In this document: piece by piece, positions 1-5,627 of the stretch | Layout: every line of letters begins with the position of its first letter | How positions within the stretch are numbered: the stretch's first letter is position 1 | Source of the DNA: CAYGZA01 sp964354135 | Lineage (GTDB): Bacteria > Planctomycetota > Planctomycetia > Pirellulales > Thermoguttaceae | NCBI GenBank assembly: GCA_964354135.1 | Contig: CAYGZA010000122.1 | Span: 1 to 16,998 of the forward strand | Direction of reading: 5' to 3' | Length of the DNA: 16,998 nucleotides | The notes under the pieces: model-generated | Databases searched by the model: none | What the model saw: only the letters and a program-made list of their open reading frames with translations | What the model was told of the DNA's origin: nothing | Translations under genes and position numbers: made by a program

Positions 1-30
1 CTGTGACTTGCGCCTATTTCAACGGTATTG

Positions 31-72
31 CCCCTAGCCCCTGACCCCTAGCCCCTAACCCCTGGTCCCTGA
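31..72. repeat. Tandem heptamer array, C-rich (6 units)
   Basis: Six consecutive 7-bp units begin at 31, 38, 45, 52, 59 and 66. They are of the type CCCCTAG, CCCCTGA or CCCCTAA, and the last two are degenerate (CCCCTGG, TCCCTGA). The array ends nine bases before the ATG at 82, and its final bases help form the GAGG Shine-Dalgarno sequence at 71-74. The register is exact, so this is a true period-7 repeat and not just C-rich sequence. Function is unknown. Confidence 0.85.
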
Positions 73-81
73 GGATCCGCC

Positions 82-297
82 ATGCCCAGCGACTTGGAAC
101 AACTCCAGGCGATCAAGAGCCAGACGCTGGCGATTATCGCCGAACTGACGGCCAATCCCAAGCCGACCTACTACCTCGACGGCCAGACCGTCTCCTGGAA
201 CGATTACCTGGCAACGCTCCAGGCAACCGTCGACTGGTGCGAGCGGAAACTGGCCGGCGAAGAACCGTTTGAGATCCATTCTCAAGGGATGACCTGA
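82..297 (+). CDS. Small phage head-tail-region protein (71 aa)
   Basis: This is a short acidic protein of 71 aa. The start is ATG 82, with GAGG at 71-74 seven bases upstream. The N-terminal half (about residues 3-25) is predicted helical. A central motif of the kind 'YYLDGQTVSW' (about 30-39) is followed by a second amphipathic helix ending in 'PFEIHSQG'. This two-helix shape with an internal 'DGQ-VSW' turn recalls small connector-region proteins found between capsid and tail genes of siphophages, but that is recollection of pattern, not a search result. Its TGA (295-297) shares its A with the ATG of the next gene, so the two are probably translationally coupled. Position immediately before a head-closure gene supports a role at the head-tail junction. 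The exact role is not assignable. Confidence 0.75.
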   Translation: MPSDLEQLQAIKSQTLAIIAELTANPKPTYYLDGQTVSWNDYLATLQATVDWCERKLAGEEPFEIHSQGMT

Positions 298-932
298 TGT
301 TCGACCCAAGCGACGATTTCGCCGCCGTGACCGACGGCCTGGTCCCGGTCACCGTGATGCGGCCGGGAAGCTCTGCCAGGACGGACGTGGCCGGCGCCCT
401 GCGGCAAGCGGTCCGCGCCCGCGAGATCGACCAGTCGCCGGGGCGGTTCGAGTCCGGCGACGTGGTCTGGCACCTGCCGGCGGCGGAGCTGCCCGAGCCG
501 CCGCAGCCGGGCGACGTGATCCTCGACCCCGACGGAGTGCGCTGGACCGTGCTCGACGTGCGTCACAGGGTGCTCGGGAGCCGCTGGCGGTGCGTGGCCA
601 GGAATCTCGCCCTCTTCCACGGGCTGGACGATTACGTGGACATTGAGAAGGCCGGCTACACCAAAGGTAGCGGCGGCGCTGACGAGGTCGCGTGGCACGT
701 CTGGCGCGCGGGGCTGCGGGCGAGAATCGAGCCGCTGGACGCCGCGGTCCGAGCGGAACACGGCAAACAGTCCGCCGCGGCTCGGTTCCGGGTCTATCTG
801 GCGGAAGACGTGCCGGTGGATCACTTGCACCGCATCAAGGCCGCCGATGGGACCGTTTACGCGATTACCGGGCATCGCAAGGCGGAGCGGATCGACGCCT
901 TGATGGAGATCGACGTGGTCCGCGTGAGCTGA
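297..932 (+). CDS. Phage head-closure / head-tail joining protein
   Basis: The 211-aa product starts at the ATG overlapping the previous stop. Its middle holds a beta-rich segment 'QPGDVILDPDGVRWTVLDV' (about 74-92). Its C-terminal third, from 'FRVYLAEDV' through 'ADGTVYAITGHRKAERIDALMEIDVV', matches the style of phage head-tail joining (SPP1 gp16-like) proteins: a strand, 'G-x-Y-x-I' for the second strand, and a final strand after a basic turn. Such proteins close the DNA-filled capsid and form the docking face for the tail. The protein is longer than the usual 100-120 aa, which suggests an N-terminal extra domain or a duplicated fold. Neighbours (tail terminator and tail tube downstream) agree with the standard siphophage order. 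The fold call is an inference; structure prediction would settle it. Confidence 0.7.
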   Translation: MFDPSDDFAAVTDGLVPVTVMRPGSSARTDVAGALRQAVRAREIDQSPGRFESGDVVWHLPAAELPEPPQPGDVILDPDGVRWTVLDVRHRVLGSRWRCVARNLALFHGLDDYVDIEKAGYTKGSGGADEVAWHVWRAGLRARIEPLDAAVRAEHGKQSAAARFRVYLAEDVPVDHLHRIKAADGTVYAITGHRKAERIDALMEIDVVRVS

Positions 933-956
933 GGCCGAGAGGATGGCGGCAAACCT

Positions 957-977
957 CCCTCTCCCTTTGGGAGAGGG
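957..977. repeat. Perfect 9-bp hairpin (CCCTCTCCC/GGGAGAGGG)
   Basis: CCCTCTCCC (957-965), TTT, then GGGAGAGGG (969-977) form a perfect stem with a 3-base loop in the 54-bp gap between two tail-module genes. It resembles REP-type dispersed palindromes. The right arm (GAGAGGG) lies nine bases before the GTG at 987, so the stem could occlude the ribosome site of the tail-terminator gene. There is no T-run, so an intrinsic terminator is unlikely. Confidence 0.75.
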
Positions 978-986
978 AACCCTATC

Positions 987-1403
987 GTGGAGCCTGATTC
1001 CGTGAACCTCGAACAAGCGATCCATGCCCGCTGGGCGGCAAGCAGCAGCCTCAGCGCGCTCTTGCCGGCCGAGCGCCTGCGGACCGGCACGTTCCACGGT
1101 GAGGGCCGGCCGTACGCGACGCTGGAGCGGAGGGCGGGGCGCACCCTGCTTCGCACCAACGCAGGCGACGCGCTGGACGACGTGACGCTCGCGGTCCACG
1201 TCTGGCACGACAGCTTCGACGGCGGCCAGGCGGTCGTCCGCGAGGTGAAAGCGGCCTTCGACCGCAGCGACTTCAGCCTTTCCGGCGGCGACCGCGTGGT
1301 CGCGATGCGCCGCACGGCGGACTCCGTCGTCGAACGCGGCGGCGGACTTTGGCAGTTCACGATCGAGTTTTCGGTTCTCGTCTACCTTTCCTCGGGCATT
1401 TGA
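987..1403 (+). CDS. Phage tail terminator / tail completion protein
   Basis: The product is 138 aa from GTG 987, where the SD would be GAGAGGG at 971-977. A second in-frame GTG at 1002 has GGAG at 989-992 and is a real alternative; it would remove five residues. The layout fits the tail-completion/terminator family (DUF3168-like): an N-terminal helix ('VNLEQAIHARWAASSSLSALLP'-type, about 6-27), then 'RPYATLERRAG', a strand with 'DDVTLAVHVWHDSFDGGQAVVREVKAAF' (about 64-91), and a C-terminal strand 'WQFTIEFSVLVYL'. In siphophages this protein caps the tail tube and joins it to the head-closure protein. The size and the order head closure, terminator, tail tube support the call. No catalytic residues are expected. 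Confidence 0.72.
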   Translation: MEPDSVNLEQAIHARWAASSSLSALLPAERLRTGTFHGEGRPYATLERRAGRTLLRTNAGDALDDVTLAVHVWHDSFDGGQAVVREVKAAFDRSDFSLSGGDRVVAMRRTADSVVERGGGLWQFTIEFSVLVYLSSGI

Positions 1404-1406
1404 GCG

Positions 1407-1979
1407 ATGACGACCACTCTCCGCAGTTCGATCCTGGCACAGCTCGGCTGGACGTGGCGCGACCGCGCCGGCGACCTGGTGATCACCGACAGCAACCAAC
1501 TGACCCTCAAGAAGGACCTGGCGGACGGCGCCGGGCCCGACCAGGCCGACGCCGTCTGGCACGCGATCGGTCAGGTGCTCGCCGACGGCGAGGAGATGCT
1601 CCTCGACCTGGGGGCCTTGCCGCAGAGCCTCTTCGGCGACACGATCACCATCCCCATGGCTCGGGTCAAGGCGATCCTCATCGTCAACAAGAGCGCGGCC
1701 GGCGACGGCTACCTGGTGGTCGGGGCCGCGGGGGTCGACGAGTGGTGCGCGCCCTTCGGAATGCTCGGCGACACGCTCAAGGTCATGCCCGGCAGCCCCG
1801 TCCTGTTGGGCAACGTCCGCGACGGGTGGGAGGTCGAGCCCGGCAGCGAAGTGCTCAAGCTCCAGGCTGCCGGCGGGGAAGTGACCTTCGACGTCGCGAT
1901 CCTGGGAGCGACTGCCGGCGGGGCAAGCGGATCGTCGTCCGGCCCGTCCTCGTCCGGCGGGTCGTCGTCCGGTGGATAA
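1407..1979 (+). CDS. Beta-rich virion-associated protein with Ser/Gly tail
   Basis: The 190-aa product starts at ATG 1407, three bases after the previous stop. No strong SD is visible, so translation is probably coupled. Residues 80-110 contain 'IPMARVKAILIVNKSAAGDGYLVVG', followed by 'EWCAPFG' (112-118), 'GDTLKVMPGSPVLL' (121-134), 'GWEVEPGSEVLKLQAAG' (140-156) and 'FDVAILGA' (161-168). These alternating short strands look like a jelly-roll-like or tail-decoration protein. Residues 169-190 are almost only Ser and Gly, a flexible tail written with repeated tcg/tcc codons. Its place between the tail terminator and the tail tube points to a virion component. I know of no enzymatic motif here, and the function is not assigned. 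Confidence 0.7.
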   Translation: MTTTLRSSILAQLGWTWRDRAGDLVITDSNQLTLKKDLADGAGPDQADAVWHAIGQVLADGEEMLLDLGALPQSLFGDTITIPMARVKAILIVNKSAAGDGYLVVGAAGVDEWCAPFGMLGDTLKVMPGSPVLLGNVRDGWEVEPGSEVLKLQAAGGEVTFDVAILGATAGGASGSSSGPSSSGGSSSGG

Positions 1980-1995
1980 CGAGGAGGATCGTGTC

Positions 1996-2391
1996 ATGCC
2001 CATCCTCAGCGGCAAAGACGGCACCGTCCGCTCGGCAGGCGCCGAGATCCTCCAGGTCGTCCACTGGCAGATCGAGAAGACCGCCGGCAACAGGGCCTAC
2101 ACGGCAAACGACACCGGCGGCGCCAGGAAGCGCGTGCCCGGGGCAAAGGACTGCGCCGGACGGCTGGAGGTCAAGGCCACCGACTCGGGCAATGTTTCGG
2201 TGGCCGAGGGGGATGTCGTGGCCCTGGAGCTTCATGCCGACGACTCGGGCGACAACTACTACGAGCTTTCGGCGATCGTCGATTCGATCCGCGTCGAGGT
2301 GGACATCAGCGAGGGGAAGCCGGTGGCCTGCGCGATCGCGTTTTCCGGCAACGGGCCGGTCGCTGCGCATGGGATACTCCGCAAAGGGTGA
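1996..2391 (+). CDS. Phage major tail tube-like protein
   Basis: The product is 131 aa. The start is ATG 1996 because a near-perfect SD (GAGGAGG, 1981-1987) sits eight bases upstream; the in-frame GTG at 1972 lacks such a site. The sequence has the tail-tube pattern. It opens 'MPILSGKDGTV' and continues 'EILQVVHWQIEK' with a Trp in the second strand. The motif 'ARKRVPGAKDCAGRLEVKA' is where tube proteins describe a small deviation and a strand. Then come 'EGDVVALELHAD', 'YYELSAIVDSIRVEVDISEGKPVACAIAFSGNGPV'. The last segment (G-x-P-V then strand, 'F-x-G-N-G') is typical of the tube hairpin. It is downstream of the tail terminator, as in siphophages. It is the module's strongest ribosome site, consistent with an abundant structural protein. 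Confidence 0.68.
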   Translation: MPILSGKDGTVRSAGAEILQVVHWQIEKTAGNRAYTANDTGGARKRVPGAKDCAGRLEVKATDSGNVSVAEGDVVALELHADDSGDNYYELSAIVDSIRVEVDISEGKPVACAIAFSGNGPVAAHGILRKG

Positions 2392-2402
2392 CGTGAATCC
2401 CC

Positions 2403-2425
2403 GCTCCCACGCGGAGCGCGGGAGC
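2403..2425. repeat. Imperfect hairpin GCTCCCACGC/GCGCGGGAGC
   Basis: The arms are GCTCCCACGC (2403-2412) and GCGCGGGAGC (2416-2425), with loop GGA. The 10-bp stem has one mismatch. It lies 11 bases after the tail-tube stop codon. It could end transcription weakly or protect the 3' end of the tail-tube message, but it has no T-run and looks more like a dispersed palindromic element. Confidence 0.6.
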
Positions 2426-2431
2426 CAGGAA

Positions 2432-2459
2432 AAGGATGAAGGATGAATGCGGAAGGATG
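2432..2459. repeat. Tandem heptamer array, AAGGATG type (4 units)
   Basis: The units start at 2432, 2439, 2446 and 2453. Three are identical AAGGATG and the third is AATGCGG. They lie in the 190-bp gap between the tail-tube gene and the next gene. The register is exactly seven bases. The plus strand is purine-rich, unlike the array at 31-72. Confidence 0.8.
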
Positions 2460-2522
2460 AGTTGGAGGGAGGGAGTCGGCAGGGTGGATTCCCGGATAAG
2501 GCGTGAAGGCCCGCCGTTGCGA

Positions 2523-2550
2523 CTTCCGCCTTCCGAATTCCGCCTTCTGA
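2523..2550. repeat. Tandem heptamer array, CTTCCGC type (4 units)
   Basis: Units at 2523, 2530, 2537 and 2544 read CTTCCGC, CTTCCGA, ATTCCGC and CTTCTGA. This is a second period-7 array in the same 190-bp gap, pyrimidine-rich on the plus strand and ending 32 bases before the ATG at 2582. The 10-mer TTCCGCCTTC occurs twice within it (2524-2533 and 2538-2547). Confidence 0.78.
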
Positions 2551-2581
2551 AGCGGGTCCACGACCGAGGGAGAGGCGTTCG

Positions 2582-3430
2582 ATGAGCGTTGCGTTCAAAG
2601 AGCTTGGCGGCTCGCCGGTGGAGGAGTACGACCTGGAAGGTTTCCGTGCCCGGCGGCAGTTCCTGATCGCGTGGGAAGACCGACAGGCCTTTGCCGCCGA
2701 GGTCCTGGGGAAGGTCGCCTATCATGGGGCCAGCACCTGGGTCAATTACCCCGGCAAGCCCTCCGCGTTCGCCGTGCGGCTCCGCTACGAGCCCTTCGAT
2801 CCCGACAACCCGGATCTCAAGGTCCTCAGCGAGCTGACCGAAGGGCTCAACAGCTACAGCAGCTCGTTCGCCAAGGCGACGGTGGAATATCAGACGATCA
2901 CCCCTCGAGACCGCGACGACGGGCCGGAAAACGAAAGCGGCACGCACTTGACGTACCGGATGGAGTTCGGCGTCGAGGCGCAGCGGCTCCTTCCCGGCGG
3001 CTGGAAGTGGCGCGATCAGCCGTCGCTCCCGGCCCCCAGCGCTCTGGAGATCATCAGGACCATTCCCGTCACCGATCACCATCTCACCTGGCAGCAGGTG
3101 ATCTTCCCGCCATGGGATACGATCCGCAGCGTGCAAGGCAAGCTCAATTCCGGGGTCTTTCTCGGGTGCCCTGCGGGGACGGTGCTGTTTGTCGGCGCCG
3201 AGGCCAACAAGCTCTACCGCAGCGGCTGGGAGGCCGGGGCCTCGGAGTTCTGCTGGCAGATCCACTACCTCTTCCGGGAACGCGCGATGAAGCAAGGCGG
3301 GCAAGTGTACGGCTGGAACCATTTCTGGCGCGACAGCCCCCCGGGTTGGGCGGAGTTGATCAACGGCGCCGGCCCGCTCTACGACTCGGCCGACCTGAAC
3401 GCCCTCTTCCAGTCGGCCGCCGGGGGCTGA
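2582..3430 (+). CDS. Unknown phage-module protein (282 aa)
   Basis: I do not recognise a named family. The 282-aa product starts at ATG 2582, preceded by a purine-rich SD stretch (GAGGGAGAGG, 2566-2575). It begins 'MSVAFKELGGSPVEEYDLEGFRARRQFLIAWEDRQAFAAEVLG', has an aromatic-rich middle (Trp/Tyr at 'YHGASTWVNYPG', 'GWKWRDQPSLP'), and a C-terminal half with 'SGVFLGCPAGTVLFVGAEANKLYR' (about 190-213) and 'FCWQIHYLFRERAM'. It ends 'GWAELINGAGPLYDSADLNALFQ'. There is no signal peptide, membrane segment or coiled coil. Its place after the tail-tube gene, where a tape measure or chaperone would normally follow, and its mixed beta content suggest a virion or baseplate part. That is inference from position. 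The glycosyltransferase gene follows two bases after its stop. Confidence 0.7.
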   Translation: MSVAFKELGGSPVEEYDLEGFRARRQFLIAWEDRQAFAAEVLGKVAYHGASTWVNYPGKPSAFAVRLRYEPFDPDNPDLKVLSELTEGLNSYSSSFAKATVEYQTITPRDRDDGPENESGTHLTYRMEFGVEAQRLLPGGWKWRDQPSLPAPSALEIIRTIPVTDHHLTWQQVIFPPWDTIRSVQGKLNSGVFLGCPAGTVLFVGAEANKLYRSGWEAGASEFCWQIHYLFRERAMKQGGQVYGWNHFWRDSPPGWAELINGAGPLYDSADLNALFQSAAGG

Positions 3431-3432
3431 GC

Positions 3433-4467
3433 GTGCCGGTTTTCGTGATCGGCTATCCCGGCGACGTGGGCGGAGCGAACACCGAATGCTGGCACACGGT
3501 GAAGCTGTGGCGGCGGTTCGGCCTCGAGGTCTGCTTCATTCCGACGGCCCAGCCCGACGCCCGGTGGCGAGCACGGCTGGATCGCCTCGGCTGCCGCACC
3601 TTCGCGGCCGCGCTCGACGACCTGAAGGGCATCCCCGGGCTACCTGGCGGAGTGGTCGTCTCCTTCTGCAACGCGGACTTCCTAAGACGTGCCGACCGCT
3701 TCCGCGACCTGGGCTGCCGCGTGGTTTGGGTTGGCTGCATGAATTGGCTCTTCCCCGAAGAGCGCCTGCACTACCGGCGGTGCGGGCCGTTCGAGCGCTA
3801 CGTGTTCCAAAGCCGCTACCAGCAGTCGGCGGTGCTCTCGCAGTTGGAGAAGCTCGGCGTGCGGCCGTCCCAGTGCCGGTTGATACGCGGGGCGTTCTGC
3901 CGGGAGGAGTTTTCCTTCCGGCCGCTTGCCCATCCGCGGGGCACGCCCCTGGTGATCGGGCGGCTCAGCCGCGCGGCGGCCGATAAGTACTCGGCCAACA
4001 CGTGGCCGATCTACCGGCGGATCCCACATCGCATCCGGGCCCGGGTGATGGCCTGGGACCGGGAAGTCCAGCGCAAACTGGGCCCGCCACCCCCCTGGGC
4101 CGAATGCCTGCCCGCAGGCGCCGAGTCCTCCCAGGAGTTCTTCGCGAAGTTGCACTGCATGATGCAGGTCAACGGCGCTGCCGAAGAGAACTGGCCCCGC
4201 TCGGGACTGGAGGCCATGGCCGGCGGCGTGGCCGTGGTGGCCCAGAATCGGTGGGGCTGGCGAGAAATGATCCGCCACGGCGAGACCGGCTTCCTGGCCG
4301 ACTCCGAGGACGAGCTGGCCTATTACGCCGCCCGATTGGCCTACGACGAGGAGCTCCGCATGGGCGTGATCCGCCAAGCAGAGGCCGCGCTGCGAACAGA
4401 ACTGGCCGATCCGGACGCGATCTGGGCCGGCTGGCGCGAGTTGTTGGCATCGTTGACGGAAAGCTGA
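3433..4467 (+). CDS. GT-B (GT4-like) glycosyltransferase
   Basis: The 344-aa product starts at GTG 3433, only two bases after the previous stop, so the genes are probably co-translated. The frame is open further upstream, but that part is antisense-like coding over the preceding gene and was discarded. The N-terminus 'FVIGYPGDVGGANTECW' (4-20) has the Gly-rich loop and strand of a GT-B N-domain. The C-domain carries 'EENWPRSGLEAMAGGVAVVAQNRWGWREMIRHGETGFL' (251-288), the classic GT4 donor-site signature in which the E-x(7)-E-type acidic pair (E252 and E260) contacts the nucleotide-sugar. It is cytosolic, with no signal peptide. Such enzymes transfer an activated sugar to an acceptor; the acceptor here is unknown. 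It lies in the tail module and could glycosylate a virion protein or remodel host surface sugars. Its stop codon falls inside the heptamer array at 4461. Confidence 0.8.
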   Translation: MPVFVIGYPGDVGGANTECWHTVKLWRRFGLEVCFIPTAQPDARWRARLDRLGCRTFAAALDDLKGIPGLPGGVVVSFCNADFLRRADRFRDLGCRVVWVGCMNWLFPEERLHYRRCGPFERYVFQSRYQQSAVLSQLEKLGVRPSQCRLIRGAFCREEFSFRPLAHPRGTPLVIGRLSRAAADKYSANTWPIYRRIPHRIRARVMAWDREVQRKLGPPPPWAECLPAGAESSQEFFAKLHCMMQVNGAAEENWPRSGLEAMAGGVAVVAQNRWGWREMIRHGETGFLADSEDELAYYAARLAYDEELRMGVIRQAEAALRTELADPDAIWAGWRELLASLTES

Positions 4468-4488
4468 TAGCTGAAGGCTGAAAGCTGA
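4461..4488. repeat. Tandem heptamer array, AAGCTGA type (4 units)
   Basis: The units start at 4461, 4468, 4475 and 4482 and read AAGCTGA, TAGCTGA, AGGCTGA and AAGCTGA. The first unit overlaps the end of the glycosyltransferase gene and supplies its TGA stop (4465-4467). The array thus adjoins the boundary between the tail module and the following regulator gene. Confidence 0.85.
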
Positions 4489-4489
4489 T

Positions 4490-4505
4490 GGCGGATGTTA
4501 CCGCC
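4490..4505. terminator. Small hairpin between convergent genes
   Basis: GGCGG (4490-4494), loop ATGTTA, CCGCC (4501-4505) form a perfect 5-bp stem in the 61-bp space between the glycosyltransferase and the convergent XRE gene. It could act as a weak bidirectional terminator, but there is no T-run on either strand, so the call is tentative. Confidence 0.3.
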
Positions 4506-4528
4506 CGAACTCAAACTTCCCCTCGCTG

Positions 4529-5026
4529 CTACTGCTTCTGCCCAACGATCTTCTCGTACATCACCTCGACGACGGAGCGGATCAGCTCGGCCTGGCTGCT
4601 TTCCAAGAGCAGCGCGAGCTTCTCGTGCAGCGTGCGATTGCGGTTCATTTCCTCGACGGCCGCCAACGTGCCCTCCGCAGTCAACGGTCCGCCCGAGCCG
4701 AAGCGGCTGTGAAGCTCGTCGAAGTCGGCCTCGGTCCAGCCGTTGAACAGGCCCGGGTGGGATTGGACGACCTCGCCGACCACGGGGTTGGTCTGGCGGT
4801 CGAAACGCCGATAGAGGAGCTGGGCCGGGTCCACGAACAGCTCGTCGGCCGGCGTGTCCAGACCCCGGGCCAGGCGGTGGAGCGTGCGGGCCTGCGGCCG
4901 GTTGGTTCCCTCCAAGATCCCTCGGATGGTCCGCCGGTCCAACCCCGATTTCTCGGCCACCTGCCCGATCGTCCAGCCGAATTGGCTCATCAGCCGCCGC
5001 AGGTTTCTCCCGGTGAAATCAGCCAC
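4529..5026 (-). CDS. XRE-family HTH transcriptional regulator
   Basis: The product is 165 aa from GTG 5026, chosen because GGAGGT (5039-5034) sits seven bases upstream and because a promoter is found just upstream. Longer frames would start beyond that promoter. Residues 8-65 form a five-helix XRE/Cro-CI DNA-binding domain: 'WTIGQVAEKSGLDRRTIRGILEGTNRPQARTLHRLARGLDTPADEL', with the recognition helix at about 31-40. The C-terminal part (about 75-165) is unlike the CI protease domain. It contains 'GLFNGWTEADFDELHSRFGSGGPLTAEG', then two helices rich in Glu and Leu, likely for dimerisation. So this is not a LexA/CI-type self-cleaving repressor. It faces a small unknown gene across overlapping divergent promoters and probably controls both. 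DNA binding is established for the family; the targets are inference. Confidence 0.85.
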   Translation of the reverse strand: MADFTGRNLRRLMSQFGWTIGQVAEKSGLDRRTIRGILEGTNRPQARTLHRLARGLDTPADELFVDPAQLLYRRFDRQTNPVVGEVVQSHPGLFNGWTEADFDELHSRFGSGGPLTAEGTLAAVEEMNRNRTLHEKLALLLESSQAELIRSVVEVMYEKIVGQKQ

Positions 5027-5084
5027 GGCAATGACCTCCGCTCTCGCTGGGAAGGTGCCGACAGGCTCGACACCAAGACCCCTC

Positions 5085-5112
5085 TTGACATGGTGATATA
5101 CATGTGTATACT
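5085..5112 (+). promoter_or_regulatory. Sigma-70 promoter, rightward
   Basis: TTGACA (5085-5090) is the -35 box, the spacer is 16 bp, and TATACT (5107-5112) is the -10 box. Predicted start of transcription is near 5119, giving a leader of about 56 bases to ATG 5175. The boxes match the consensus at 6/6 and 5/6. The spacer contains an imperfect palindrome ATATACATGTGTAT (5096-5109), a candidate operator. Confidence 0.75.
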
Positions 5113-5133
5113 TGCCCCGGTTATCTCTGTCAA
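5105..5133 (-). promoter_or_regulatory. Sigma-70 promoter, leftward, overlapping the rightward one
   Basis: On the minus strand TTGACA (5133-5128) and TATACA (5110-5105) are separated by 17 bp. Predicted start is near 5098, so the leader to the XRE start at 5026 is about 72 bases. The -10 box overlaps that of the rightward promoter by four bases, and both -35 boxes are contained in the inverted repeat CTCTTGACA (5082-5090) / TGTCAAGAG (5128-5136). Only one polymerase can sit here at a time. Confidence 0.72.
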
Positions 5134-5174
5134 GAGTCTTCCCGCGGGATCCTCCAGAAAACTTGGAGCCGGCC

Positions 5175-5627
5175 ATGCGAAACCACACAAAAAGCGAGCA
5201 CAGGAACCACCCGAAGGTGGAGGGCAAGAGCCTCCCGCCGGCCCTCTATCGCGTGTGGATCGCAAAGATCACCCATTGGGAGCCCAAAAACTGGGGGGAC
5301 GTGCCTCCCGAGGCAATCGCCCTGGAGCCCGCCGAGGAAGACGCCATGTCGGCCGCTCAGGCCGCCACCTACCTCAGGGCCTTCAACCAAGCGGTTCTGC
5401 GGCACGATCCCAGGGTTTGGGCCATCGCCCTTCCGGTCGCGCTCCAATACGAAGGCGATCCCCAACCGGGGCAGACAGTCGTTCCTACGGCGGTCCGGCA
5501 GGGGCCACGGCGGCGTAGCAGAACCGCGGTGGGCCGCGCTACCCGGGATTCGCGGTCCCCCCAGCAGCGGCTATCCAGGGGTTCGGCCAATCGCCCCAGT
5601 GCTTTAGGTAAAGCGCGTAGGCGCTGA
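5175..5627 (+). CDS. Unknown small protein opposite XRE regulator
   Basis: The product is up to 151 aa from ATG 5175, with TTGGAG (5163-5168) six bases upstream and the promoter at 5085-5112. The first ~100 residues look like a real protein: 'KSLPPALYRVWIAKITHWEPKNWGDVPPEAIALEPAEED' and 'MSAAQAATYLRAFNQAVLRHDPRVWAIALPVALQYEGDPQPG', aromatic and ordered in composition. After about residue 105 the sequence becomes Arg/Ser-rich and runs into the 3' end of the convergent exonuclease gene (89 bp overlap). In another frame (stop TAG at 5516-5518), the ending 'GGPAGATAA' would give a natural short C-terminus. A small frameshift around 5480-5495 is therefore suspected but not proven. I know of no named domain. 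Because it diverges from the regulator and shares its promoter region, it is probably its partner. Confidence 0.6.
   Translation: MRNHTKSEHRNHPKVEGKSLPPALYRVWIAKITHWEPKNWGDVPPEAIALEPAEEDAMSAAQAATYLRAFNQAVLRHDPRVWAIALPVALQYEGDPQPGQTVVPTAVRQGPRRRSRTAVGRATRDSRSPQQRLSRGSANRPSALGKARRR

Noticed and set aside
31..72. Array considered as CRISPR or telomere-like end
   Set aside because: Units are contiguous 7-mers without spacers, and the sequence continues as coding DNA, so it is neither.
282..2090. 602-aa open frame on the minus strand over the tail genes
   Set aside because: It lies antisense to four well-bounded plus-strand genes with ribosome sites. Its composition is His/Arg/Pro/Gly-rich, typical of antisense frames in GC-rich DNA.
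2671..3432. N-terminal extension of the glycosyltransferase upstream of 3433
   Set aside because: It overlaps the 282-aa gene in another frame and is Arg/Pro-rich with no fold-like pattern. The GT-B domain begins right at GTG 3433.
5112..5174. Start of the small unknown gene at 5112
   Set aside because: It would fall inside the -10 box and before the predicted transcription start near 5119; ATG 5175 has a proper SD.
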